NCBI RefSeq assembly: GCF_013623775.1
Contig: NZ_JABFAM010000014.1
Span: forward strand, 1-64,000
Length of the DNA stretch: 64,000 nucleotides
Source of the DNA: Rufibacter sp. XAAS-G3-1
Lineage (GTDB): Bacteria > Bacteroidota > Bacteroidia > Cytophagales > Hymenobacteraceae
Direction: 5' to 3'
Shown here one piece after another: positions 1-7,377 of this stretch. The stretch's first letter is position 1. Every line of letters begins with the position of its first letter. The notes under the pieces were generated by a model. The model saw nothing but the letters and a program-made list of their open reading frames with translations, did not search any database and was not told the origin of the DNA. Position numbers and translations under genes: made by a program.

Positions 1-75
1 GGGAAGTGAGAGGTAAAGTTTGGTCGCTTTATCCTTCAACAAACCTGGATGGCTTCATAGTTTTATAATCGCAAC

Positions 76-453
76 TTGAGTTACTTAGTAGCACTTGCTT
101 TCTTCACCACCAATTGCACCTCTACGGCCCCTGCCTTCGGCAAGCGTGGCTACACCGAGAACGGCAAAGCCTCTTATTATTCTGATAAACTAAAGGGAAA
201 CAAAATGGCCAATGGCCAGCGCTACCGGCCTGGCAAGCGCACGGCAGCCCACAAGAAATTACCCTTCGGTACCAAGGTTAGGGTCACTAACCCCAGAAAC
301 GGCAGGTCTGTCAAAGTCCTCATCACCGACCGCGGCCCTTTCACCCCCGGCCGCATCATAGACCTCTCCAAATCGGCGGCCCGCAAGTTAGACATGGTGA
401 AAAGCGGGGTGGTGCCGGTGCAGATGAAGGTCTTGAAGGAAGGGAAGAGGTAA
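76..453 (+). CDS. RlpA-like double-psi beta-barrel protein
   Basis: Protein of 125 aa. After a short hydrophobic N-terminus with a possible lipoprotein cysteine (C14) comes a double-psi beta-barrel domain of the RlpA type, from about residue 30 to the end (GKASYYSDKL, LPFGTKVRVTN, ITDRGPF with D85, RIIDLSKSAA). RlpA-family proteins act in the envelope on peptidoglycan; some are lytic transglycosylases and others only bind glycan. No SPOR domain is present, so this is the minimal form. The start is a TTG: an in-frame stop lies just upstream (58-60) and there is no ATG before the domain. It stands alone, followed by a repeat-filled gap. Confidence 0.82.
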   Translation: MSYLVALAFFTTNCTSTAPAFGKRGYTENGKASYYSDKLKGNKMANGQRYRPGKRTAAHKKLPFGTKVRVTNPRNGRSVKVLITDRGPFTPGRIIDLSKSAARKLDMVKSGVVPVQMKVLKEGKR

Positions 454-464
454 GTCTGTTTATC

Positions 465-840
465 TTGATGGCTCTTTGTTTGTTCACGCCTTTTGCTGTT
501 CCCTTGGCTTGGCTGCTTAGAGCTTGGATTTTAGTTTGTGCATGCCTTCCGGTGTTCCCTTGGCTTATCAGTTCGTTGCGTGAGTGCAAGTGCTGTATTG
601 TTTCATCTTTGGCGGTAAGCGCTCACGGCCGCGGGGCCCCGTCTTCCCCTCTCGCACTGCCCTTTCGGCCTGAGAAGATATTCGCTCTTAGTTTTGCCTG
701 TCCAGGGCCAAAAGCGAGGCGCGCTCAGGGAAGACTGGAACTGGGGAAAGTAGCAAAGAGTATTGGCTTAACGTTACCTCTAGTATTTACCCCTCCATAG
801 CAGATACTCCCCCTTTGAAGGGGGCGAAGGGGGATGTTTA
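465..840 (+). repeat. Dispersed fold-back repeat, copy A, with CCCCTTTGAAGGGG tail
   Basis: The core at about 619-750 is a large imperfect inverted repeat. GTCTTCCCC near its start pairs with GGGGAAGAC-like sequence near its end, and an inner CTTTCGGCCTG pairs with CAGGGCCAAAAG. Upstream (about 490-600) is a partly duplicated module around GTTCCCTTGGCTT. Downstream (about 806-840) is a CCCCCTTTGAAGGGGG element. The other copies are at about 27652-27786 (+), 28244-28523 (-), 32468-32685 (+, deleted) and 42134-42352 (-). Open frames across it are by-products of the repeat, not genes. Confidence 0.85.
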
Positions 841-879
841 CACCTGCCGATCACACGTATTGCTGACCGCCTGCTCCCA

Positions 880-900
880 AGACCTCGTAGTGTCTACGCC
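880..900 (+). repeat. Partial GACCTCGTAGTG repeat
   Basis: This is one half of the AGACCTCGTAGTGTCT repeat that occurs as full inverted pairs at 40741-40775 and 61847-61881. It lies just downstream of the stop codon of the PfkB-family kinase gene. Confidence 0.6.
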
Positions 901-923
901 CATGGCCGATAAATCACAAAGAT

Positions 924-1856
924 CTACTGGCGGGATTTGATCCAGTCGTAAATCTCTTCCACGTCTGGTTTGCGGCAGAGTTCGGAGCCGGGGGTCATGG
1001 TGGTGGCGGTGCCGGTGGCCACGCCGTAGCGAACCACATCGGGCCAAGACCAGCCTTGGGTTAGTTTTAAGACCATGCCCCCTACCATGCTGTCGCCGGC
1101 GCCTACGGCACTCTCTGGTTTGACGGTGGGCGGCGTGACATAGTCAAAGCCGTCTTTGGTAGCCAGCATGGCACCACGGGGGCCCAGCGAGACTACCAGT
1201 ATCTGGCTTTTCTCTTCCTGTAACACCTGGGTGGCCAGCTCTTCCTGTTCTTTGGCGGTGATTCTCTCTTTCCCGGCCAGGGCAGCCAGTTCGTTCAGGT
1301 TGGGTTTGAGCAGGTAAATGCCTTTTCCGGCGGCTTTCATGAGGCCTGCGCCGGAGGTGTCCACTACTAGCTTAAAGCCTTTCCGTAGCGCTATTTCGGC
1401 AATCTGGGCGTAGAAATCATCGGGGACACCCGGGCAGAGGCTGCCGCTGGCTACCACAAACTCGGGGGTTTCTTCCAGATCTTCCAACGCCTGTAGAATC
1501 TGCCGCCACTCCGGTTCAGAGATGTGGGGGCCCGGCATCCCGAAGCGGTATTGGTCGCCGGTGGCATTCTCAAACACCATCAGGTTTTCGCGAGTCCAGT
1601 TCTGGCACCTGAATTCCCGGTAACTTACGCCTTCGGCCCGCAATAGATGCCCGAGGCGTTCGCCCGCCCCGCCCCCCGACAGGTACCACGCGCAGGACTC
1701 GCCTCCCAGTTTTTTGATGGCCCTGGAAACGTTGATGCCGCCGCCGCCCGGTTCAAAGGTGGGTGCTTCGCAGCGCAGTTTCTTTTCTGGGGCCAGTTTC
1801 TGTACCCGGGTACTTTTGTCTAAAGCAGGATTGATGGTAATGGTGATGATTTTCAT
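924..1856 (-). CDS. PfkB-family sugar kinase (1-phosphofructokinase/FruK-LacC type)
   Basis: A 310-aa ribokinase-superfamily kinase. The N-terminal substrate lid carries GGGGINVSRAIKKLGG (37-52), SGSLCPGVP (138-145) is typical of the 1-phosphofructokinase branch, and the GAGD anion hole/catalytic motif is at 252-255 with D255 as catalytic base. Family members phosphorylate fructose-1-phosphate, fructose-6-phosphate or tagatose-6-phosphate; the sequence does not settle which. It is followed on the same strand by nagA-like sequence upstream (2190-3335), so an amino-sugar/hexose-phosphate role is plausible, but a 333 bp gap separates them and no PTS genes are visible. The start is an ATG and the length is normal for the family. 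Confidence 0.88.
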   Translation of the reverse strand: MKIITITINPALDKSTRVQKLAPEKKLRCEAPTFEPGGGGINVSRAIKKLGGESCAWYLSGGGAGERLGHLLRAEGVSYREFRCQNWTRENLMVFENATGDQYRFGMPGPHISEPEWRQILQALEDLEETPEFVVASGSLCPGVPDDFYAQIAEIALRKGFKLVVDTSGAGLMKAAGKGIYLLKPNLNELAALAGKERITAKEQEELATQVLQEEKSQILVVSLGPRGAMLATKDGFDYVTPPTVKPESAVGAGDSMVGGMVLKLTQGWSWPDVVRYGVATGTATTMTPGSELCRKPDVEEIYDWIKSRQ

Positions 1857-2189
1857 AGTAGGTCAATCAAGGGTGCTATTCTGAAAGGTAGGTTTCTCAG
1901 AAGGTATAAACGGGAAAGTCTGTTTTACGGCTACTTTTAAAGAAACAGGCCTAAAACAGACCGTTATGGAAAGCCATGGCCTGTCTCTTCAAAGAAAAGC
2001 CAGAAAGTTTGCGCCGTTCAAGCGTTCCCCGGCCGGGTGAAGTTTCTACTCAAAACAGCCAATCTTCAGATTGGCGTCACAGTTCTGCCGATGTAAACGG
2101 CATGACGAAGCCTTAGAAGGCGTTGCTTTTAGGTGAGTCTTTCCTGTTTTAGGGCTGTTTTCCTAAAGATAGCCCTAAAACAGAAGGCA
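1857..2189. repeat. Intergenic gap with two GTTTTAGGC hairpins
   Basis: This holds two copies of the short hairpin family, at about 1918-1961 and 2144-2183. The second has perfect 13 bp arms, CTGTTTTAGGGCT and its complement. A small CAATCTTCAGATTGG hairpin lies between. I see no coding capacity worth calling. Confidence 0.7.
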
Positions 2190-3335
2190 TTAAGCCAGTT
2201 TCACCTCCACGCCGTCTACCCACACGTGCTGCAACTGCAATTCCTGATCCAACACCACCAGATTGGCCGCGGCCCTAGAGATCAGTTGCCCTACTTTGTG
2301 TTCCAGTTTCAGAACCTGTGCCGGATACAGAGTAGCCATCCTGATGGCTTCGTCCAACGGCAGGCCTACCATGTGCACGGTATTCTGCACGGCCTGCAAC
2401 ATGGTCAACGCTGAACCAGCCAAACGGCCATCTTCCGTTTCGCAGCGGCCGTTGCGGTAATAGGCTTTGAAATTCCCGAAGTCGGTGAACGGAATGTCTG
2501 AGCCTACGCAGGCGGCGCAGTCAGAGACAAGCAGAAGTTTCTCGCCCAGCATCTTTTTGGCCAGGCGCACGGCGTACGGGTGGCAGTGCTCGCCGTCTAC
2601 AATAATGCCCGTCCAGGCTTGGCCGTAATCCAGGGTTGCCGCCGCCAGGCCGGGCTGTTTGGTATCCAGGCCGCTCATGGCGTTGTAGAGGTGGGTGACG
2701 GCGGTTACCCCATTCTGGAAGAAGTGCAGGGCTTGGTCATACGTAGCCAAACTGTGCCCCGCCGAGAGCACGATGCCGCTCTCTACCAACCGTTGCAGCA
2801 CGCTTTCCTCCACGCATTCCGGGGCCAGGGTTAGGTACGTGATCACATCCTTTCCGGCTTCCAGCAAGACATCCAGTTCTTCGTGCGTGGCCGTCCGGAT
2901 GCAGGCGGGGTCATGGGCACCGGCTTTGCCGGGGTTGAAGTACGGCCCTTCCAGGTGCATGCCCAGAAAAACGCTGGGTTGCTGTTGCATGGCTTCCCGC
3001 ACGGCCGAGATGGTTTCCAGTATCTTTTCCTGAAACGCCGAGATAACCGTAGGCAGAAAACTGGTGGTGCCAAACTGCAGGTGCGCGTCTCTAATGGTGT
3101 TCAGGCTCTCCAGCGTAGGGTATTGGGTAAAGTACACGCCCCCGCCGCCGTTCACCTGCAAGTCCACGAAACCGGGGCAGATGATGCCGCCTTTCACATC
3201 CAGTACGGGAACATCCGCAGGAATTTCATCGGCTTGGATGATGTCCAGAATTTGATCGTCTTCGATTAGAACCGCGTAGCCTTGGGCGGTGGTATAGCCA
3301 GAGTAGATGGTGCCGTTGGTAAGAGCAAAGCGCAT
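2190..3335 (-). CDS. nagA: N-acetylglucosamine-6-phosphate deacetylase
   Basis: A 381-aa amidohydrolase-fold enzyme of normal NagA length. It deacetylates GlcNAc-6-P to glucosamine-6-P in the cytoplasm, feeding peptidoglycan recycling or chitin/amino-sugar use. The metal and catalytic positions are visible: E129 in HLEGPYF, H194 in SAGHSLATYD, H215 in THLYNAMSG, and catalytic D272 in LLVSDCAAC. They line up with E131, H195, H216 and D273 of the E. coli enzyme. The N-terminal small beta-domain (1-55) and its C-terminal completion (VVLDQELQLQ) are present. No nagB is adjacent; the next same-strand gene downstream is the PfkB-type kinase. Confidence 0.93.
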   Translation of the reverse strand: MRFALTNGTIYSGYTTAQGYAVLIEDDQILDIIQADEIPADVPVLDVKGGIICPGFVDLQVNGGGGVYFTQYPTLESLNTIRDAHLQFGTTSFLPTVISAFQEKILETISAVREAMQQQPSVFLGMHLEGPYFNPGKAGAHDPACIRTATHEELDVLLEAGKDVITYLTLAPECVEESVLQRLVESGIVLSAGHSLATYDQALHFFQNGVTAVTHLYNAMSGLDTKQPGLAAATLDYGQAWTGIIVDGEHCHPYAVRLAKKMLGEKLLLVSDCAACVGSDIPFTDFGNFKAYYRNGRCETEDGRLAGSALTMLQAVQNTVHMVGLPLDEAIRMATLYPAQVLKLEHKVGQLISRAAANLVVLDQELQLQHVWVDGVEVKLA

Positions 3336-3463
3336 GCGGGAGTTTTTTTTGTTTCGGGGCTAATTTGGGAAAAAGGGCCCAGAAACAAATGATTCACTTT
3401 TCTCTTTTCCGCCTCTTTTTCCAAAAATCGGTCTAAAACGGAGGGGTTCTTTTGCAGAATGCG

Positions 3464-3490
3464 GGGGCAACCACCAGGGGTGCCCCTACT
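3464..3490 (+). repeat. GGGCAACCAC..GTGCCCCTAC repeat, solo copy
   Basis: Short imperfect palindrome of the family also found at 9889-9915, 10005-10031, 22392-22418, 53606-53626 and 53658-53685. It lies between two hairpin repeats in the gap between nagA and the DUF4097 gene. Confidence 0.7.
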
Positions 3491-3526
3491 TGATCCAAGC
3501 GAGGAATCATAACAGGGCGACGACCT

Positions 3527-3564
3527 GGTTTTGAGCCTATTTTCCGAAAATCAGGCCTAAAACG
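3527..3564. repeat. GTTTTAGGC-family hairpin
   Basis: Arms GTTTTGAGCCT and AGGCCTAAAAC, nearly fully complementary, end just before the stop codon of the DUF4097-like gene at 3568. It could act as a transcription terminator for that operon, but there is no long T-run on the minus strand. Confidence 0.65.
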
Positions 3565-3567
3565 GGC

Positions 3568-4281
3568 TTACTTCTTTTGGCGGAAGTAGATGTTGTTGCT
3601 GATGGTTTCCAATTTGATGCTGGGGCCGCCGTTGTGCACGTTGCCTTTAAGTTGGTAACCCACTATGGGAGCTGCTTTCTGCTTTTCAGGGAGGTCAATG
3701 GCTACGTCTGAGTACACTTCGCCGGTGATGGTTTTGAGGGCCACAGTGGCGCCGTTCTGGTTTGACCAGTCCATGTCCACAAAGCCGCTGATGGATTTGG
3801 CGTTCACGGTGCCGCCGAAGCCGCGCAGTTCAATGTTTCCGTTAATGGTCTCCAGGGTAAGGTTTGCATGGCGGGGCAGGAAGATTTCATAGTTAATCTG
3901 GACGCAGGCGCCGTTGCTGGCTTTGCCTTTGGTGTAGTTCACGAAGTTCCGGCTGTAGCCCTCTGGGCAGTCTCCTGCTGTTGGAGAGCTGTTTTTGATG
4001 AGCTCTTCGTTCAGGCCGGCGGTGACGTTCAGTTGGTCTTGGCTTGCGTCAAAGGTGAGTTGAAAGGCTTCGTTCAGTTTACCGCCATTGATTTCATAGG
4101 TTACTTTCACGTAGGCTTCCTTTTTGTCCCAGGCAGTTACCTTTACATCGTTCCCGAACGTCAGTTTCAGGTTTACGTTGTTGGAGGCGGGCACGGCCAA
4201 GGTTTTCTCCACGGTTTTTCTCTGGGCGTGGAGGTTCCCTATGCCCCACAGGAGCAGGGCCATTGTCAATAGCTTTTTCAT
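3568..4281 (-). CDS. Secreted DUF4097-like beta-strand protein
   Basis: A 237-aa exported protein. It has a signal peptide (MKKLLTMALLLWGIGNLHAQ) followed by short repeating beta-strand units typical of DUF4097/adhesin-like beta-helical proteins (NLTLETINGNIELRG, VALKTITGEVYSD, SIKLETISNNIYFR). The biochemical role of the family is not established. It is the last gene of a four-gene minus-strand operon with an ECF sigma factor, a HEAT-repeat membrane protein and a second DUF4097 protein, 30 bp from its upstream neighbour. The arrangement suggests a product controlled by that sigma factor. Confidence 0.8.
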   Translation of the reverse strand: MKKLLTMALLLWGIGNLHAQRKTVEKTLAVPASNNVNLKLTFGNDVKVTAWDKKEAYVKVTYEINGGKLNEAFQLTFDASQDQLNVTAGLNEELIKNSSPTAGDCPEGYSRNFVNYTKGKASNGACVQINYEIFLPRHANLTLETINGNIELRGFGGTVNAKSISGFVDMDWSNQNGATVALKTITGEVYSDVAIDLPEKQKAAPIVGYQLKGNVHNGGPSIKLETISNNIYFRQKK

Positions 4282-4311
4282 AAGAGAGAATGTATTTAGG
4301 TGAGGGTGGGC

Positions 4312-5169
4312 TTACTTTTTCTTCCGGATAAAGATGTCACTGGTAATGGACTGCACACTTATCTCCACGCCGCCACCGTTGACTTTGCCGGCAATGTCGC
4401 CGCCGCCGCCCACCAACGCCAATCCTTCGTCGTCGTTTTTGCTGCGCTGCATCTCCAGGTCAAAATCGGTGTAGATCTCGCCTTGCAGGGACTTAAGCTT
4501 GAAATTGGCTTTGTCTTTGGCGGGTAGGGTGATGTCAATGTCACCGCTCACGGTAGAAATAGCACTGGGCTTGCTCTGGTCTAGCGATGAAAAAACCACC
4601 TTGATGGAGCCGTTGGTGTTGTTGGCCACTACCGGCCCAGACACATTGGTTAAGGTTGCCTCTGAATTGTTCAGCTTCAATTCAACCTCGCCGTCTACAT
4701 CAGAGATAGAGAGGTCGCCTCCTTCCCAGTTGGTTTCTTTGTACACCACCGCGGCATTTCTGGGGATTCTGATGAGGTACTCTCCGCTGGCCCGTGAAGC
4801 TTTGGCAATAGTGAGGGTGTTGTTGTTTTTGGTGACCGACAAGCCCAGATTGGTATTATCCTCCACCTGGTTGTAGAGTGGTTTCAGCCCTTCGGCCCGC
4901 TTGGGAGGAGCAATGTAATCCCTGGTTTCAATGATTACCTCGTCGCCGGTGTGCCCTACAATCTTCACGTTGCTGTTGAACATGGAAAGCTGCACCCGTT
5001 TGTCTTTGCCGTTGCCCAGTTTCACCTTGTAGGTGCGTGGGGCATCTTGTCGCCCGCTTTGAGAAGAGGCCGGAGCAGACGGTTTATGGGTGGCGGTTGC
5101 TTTTTCTGAGACAAGGCAGGCCATGGCAAGCATGAGAATGGCCCATGCCAGTACAAATGGTTTTTTCAT
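4312..5169 (-). CDS. Secreted DUF4097-like beta-strand protein
   Basis: About 285 aa from the ATG that begins MKKPFVLAWAILMLAMAC. A longer frame begins 13 codons upstream but overlaps the preceding gene and puts the signal sequence too far in. The signal peptide ends near a cysteine, possibly a lipobox. The rest is rich in valine, asparagine and glycine with repeated VDGEVELKLNNSEATLTNVSG-like strands, as in DUF4097 proteins. It ends with the same SDIFIRKKK / NNIYFRQKK motif as the following gene, so the two are probably ancient duplicates. Spacing is 23 bp to the HEAT gene and 30 bp to the next DUF4097 gene. Confidence 0.8.
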   Translation of the reverse strand: MKKPFVLAWAILMLAMACLVSEKATATHKPSAPASSQSGRQDAPRTYKVKLGNGKDKRVQLSMFNSNVKIVGHTGDEVIIETRDYIAPPKRAEGLKPLYNQVEDNTNLGLSVTKNNNTLTIAKASRASGEYLIRIPRNAAVVYKETNWEGGDLSISDVDGEVELKLNNSEATLTNVSGPVVANNTNGSIKVVFSSLDQSKPSAISTVSGDIDITLPAKDKANFKLKSLQGEIYTDFDLEMQRSKNDDEGLALVGGGGDIAGKVNGGGVEISVQSITSDIFIRKKK

Positions 5170-5191
5170 AAAAGTAGACGTATATGCGTGG

Positions 5192-6115
5192 TTAGATAAG
5201 GGTTCCAAGGCCCTCTTGTGCTTTGTATTTTACAATAGGTAAAAGGTCTTCTTTGTGCATCAGCATCTCTAGCTGCGGTACGGCGGTTGCCTCTTTCAGC
5301 TTGACCACCATCTCAATGAGAGTGAGTTGCATGAGCGGTTCGGTCTGGGTGCCCAAGGCATGGATGAACGCTTTCCGGACTTCTTTGTGGTCTCTGAACT
5401 GGTAGAGTGCCTCGCAGGCGGCCAGACGCACGTTCAGGTTGCCGTCCTGGTTCATGGTTTTCACCAGCAGTTTGATCACCCTCTTGCTTTCCTGCGGCGT
5501 AAGCCCCTCCGTTTTGATTCCTTGTTTCACCAACTGTAACCGGTCACTCGCCGATGAACTTCTGACAGAAGAACCAGCCACCAGTACTTGTCTTGCCGGT
5601 TGTTTTCTGGAAGGAGTAAAGGCTTCTTCTTTAGGTTCTTGGTTTACGGTTTCAGGAGTGGTATTCACCGGGCGCTCTACCGGGGCAAAGGGTTCTGGTT
5701 TGACTTCCGGGACTTTCGGTTGCAGGGTGACTACCTGAGCATTGTTGGCAGCTACGTTTGCAGTCTGCTTAAAGTAATTCCCGGCCCAGAACGCCACTAC
5801 CAGTAAACTGATGCTGGCGGCTATCTGCCACGAGTACGTCTTGAAGAAGTTGGTGTTCTTCGGCTTTGAGGCAACGCCACCGGCAGACATTGCCGGATTT
5901 TCTATCTTCTCAAACAGCCAGTCATCTGCTAAGAACTTATCTAGTTGCACGTCTTGCTCCTGGGTGTAGAACTGAAACTGTACGGCGTAGGCCTTCAGGT
6001 TTTCTGGCAACAATCTGGTCTGCCCGAAGAAGTCCTTCAGTTGGTCTTCCTCTTCTAAAGAGGTGTCGCCGCTGTAGTATTTCTCCAGTAAGGTTTCTAT
6101 CTGTTCAAAGGGCAT
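5192..6115 (-). CDS. HEAT-repeat single-pass membrane protein, probable anti-sigma factor
   Basis: A 307-aa protein. Residues 1-90 form an acidic cytoplasmic segment (EQIETLLEKYYSGDTSLEEEDQLKDFF) like the start of Bacteroidota anti-sigma factors. One membrane helix follows (about 93-113, WQIAASISLLVVAFWAGNYF), then a Pro-rich linker, then HEAT-type helical repeats (about 205-307, VRLAACEALYQF, LTLIEMVVKL). The start codon overlaps the stop of the sigma-factor gene by 11 bp, indicating translational coupling. The anti-sigma role is inferred from gene order and topology; no zinc-binding HxxxCxxC motif is visible. Confidence 0.8.
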   Translation of the reverse strand: MPFEQIETLLEKYYSGDTSLEEEDQLKDFFGQTRLLPENLKAYAVQFQFYTQEQDVQLDKFLADDWLFEKIENPAMSAGGVASKPKNTNFFKTYSWQIAASISLLVVAFWAGNYFKQTANVAANNAQVVTLQPKVPEVKPEPFAPVERPVNTTPETVNQEPKEEAFTPSRKQPARQVLVAGSSVRSSSASDRLQLVKQGIKTEGLTPQESKRVIKLLVKTMNQDGNLNVRLAACEALYQFRDHKEVRKAFIHALGTQTEPLMQLTLIEMVVKLKEATAVPQLEMLMHKEDLLPIVKYKAQEGLGTLI

Positions 6116-6614
6116 AGTTTTCCATTTTTAAAAGTCCGTCGCGCACACTTTTGCGGGCCCTGCTCAGCGCCACCCTAATGGCATTGACGTTGATTCCCGT
6201 TATTTGCTCAATCTCTTCGTAGGCGTAACCTTCCACATCGCGCAGGTGCAAAATCAGCCGCTGCTGCTCAGGTAAGAGTTTCAGGAGTTCCTGCACCTTG
6301 CTCACCTGGTCGGCGAGTTCGTAGCGCTGGTACGGGTTCGCCTCCAGCGAGTCCAGTTCCATGCCTACCACATCTACCATGTACTTGTGCTTTCGGCTTT
6401 TGAGCTTGTCCAGGCACAGGTTTTTGGTGATGCTCATGGCAAACGCCTCAATGCTGGCGTAGGCGTGGAGTTTGTGTTTATTGGCCCAGAGTTTCAGGAA
6501 AACGTCCTGCAAGATATCCTCGGCCTCCTCCTTGTTCTGCAACAGGAACAGCGCCATTCTGTACAGCTTCTGCTTGGCCGGGAGTACCCTGGTTTTAAAC
6601 TCTTGTAAGTCCAT
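6105..6614 (-). CDS. ECF-type RNA polymerase sigma factor
   Basis: A 169-aa sigma-70 family protein with the two ECF domains. Region 2 is at about 10-75 (LFLLQNKEEAEDILQDVFLKLW), and region 4 at about 105-165 (LPEQQRLILHLRDVEGYAYEEI, INVNAIRVALSRARKSVRD) with a helix-turn-helix. It is the first gene of the operon continuing into the HEAT membrane protein and two DUF4097 proteins. This is the common layout of a sigma factor with a membrane regulator and its target genes. The ATG start fits the domain boundary. Confidence 0.92.
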   Translation of the reverse strand: MDLQEFKTRVLPAKQKLYRMALFLLQNKEEAEDILQDVFLKLWANKHKLHAYASIEAFAMSITKNLCLDKLKSRKHKYMVDVVGMELDSLEANPYQRYELADQVSKVQELLKLLPEQQRLILHLRDVEGYAYEEIEQITGINVNAIRVALSRARKSVRDGLLKMENYAL

Positions 6615-6666
6615 TCAATAACAGAGACGACTGAGGGAGGAAGTCATTACAGCATTTTTTGAAAAT

Positions 6667-6818
6667 AGTCCTGAGTTCTGAGTCTTGAGTCCTGAGTTAA
6701 GCAAAGAGAGGCTGTTTTGGGGGTGATTTCTGGAAAGCAGGGCAAAAACGTTAAAAGTAACTGAGATGGAATCAATTTGGGAAAATGACTCAGGACTATA
6801 GACTCAGAACTCAGGACT
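6667..6818. repeat. Inverted pair of ACTCAGGACT repeats without a gene
   Basis: Two 32 bp arms (6667-6698 and 6787-6818) are inverted copies matching at about 28 of 32 positions, with 88 bp between them. The spacer contains a degenerate hairpin repeat. The same sequence flanks the four-helix-bundle gene at 20013-20513 and occurs alone at 14747-14778 and 43702-43734. The rest of the gap to 7042 holds degenerate hairpin copies and no gene. Confidence 0.8.
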
Positions 6819-7042
6819 TTTCGTGAGACTTTTTGCAGGACTATTCTATAGACGAAACGCCTGTTGGTTTCTGGGTAAAATAGAAATAATAGGCTTAAAA
6901 CGCAGTAATCCTGCTATAACGGAGCAGCTTGACAGGAGGGCAATTCTAAAAACTGTGGTTTTCCCATTCATAAGAACAGCCTTCTTCCGAAGTAATCTCA
7001 CCTGTTTCCCGCTGTTTTTCACCAAAACAAGCCTAAAACAGA

Positions 7043-7375
7043 TTACACCCACAGCCGCCGCACCAGGTAGCCAGACAAGGCGCTCACCCCGCCCACAACC
7101 CCACCAATGAGCACCGTGGCTGCCATCAAAATCCAGGGAGAGTTCACGGTAAACATGGCGGCTACGCGGCTACTCAGAACCCCATTGGTGACCAGGTGCC
7201 AGAAGAGTGCCGCGCCTAACCACGTGAGGCCAATGGCTAGAAAGCCCGAGAGAAACGCCTGCCCGCCGTACCGCGCTTTCCAGAAGGCCAGCCCGAAGCA
7301 GACCAAGGCAATGCTCCACCACGGCAGAAAAAACTGGGCCAGCAGGCTAACGAGAAGAATAAGGACGAAGAGCAT
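7043..7375 (-). CDS. Small multi-pass membrane protein
   Basis: A 110-aa very hydrophobic protein with about four predicted membrane helices (for example MLFVLILLVSLLAQFF, AFLSGFLAIGLTWLGAALFW, WILMAATVLIGGVVGGVSAL). I recognise no family. It starts 2 bp after the stop codon of the penicillin acylase-type gene on the same strand, so the two are very likely co-transcribed. Confidence 0.7.
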   Translation of the reverse strand: MLFVLILLVSLLAQFFLPWWSIALVCFGLAFWKARYGGQAFLSGFLAIGLTWLGAALFWHLVTNGVLSSRVAAMFTVNSPWILMAATVLIGGVVGGVSALSGYLVRRLWV

Positions 7376-7377
7376 GG

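Noticed and set aside
465-800. 111-codon open frame on the plus strand after the RlpA-like gene
   Set aside because: It lies across fold-back repeat copy A; similar frames occur at every copy in either orientation, so it reflects the repeat and not a gene.
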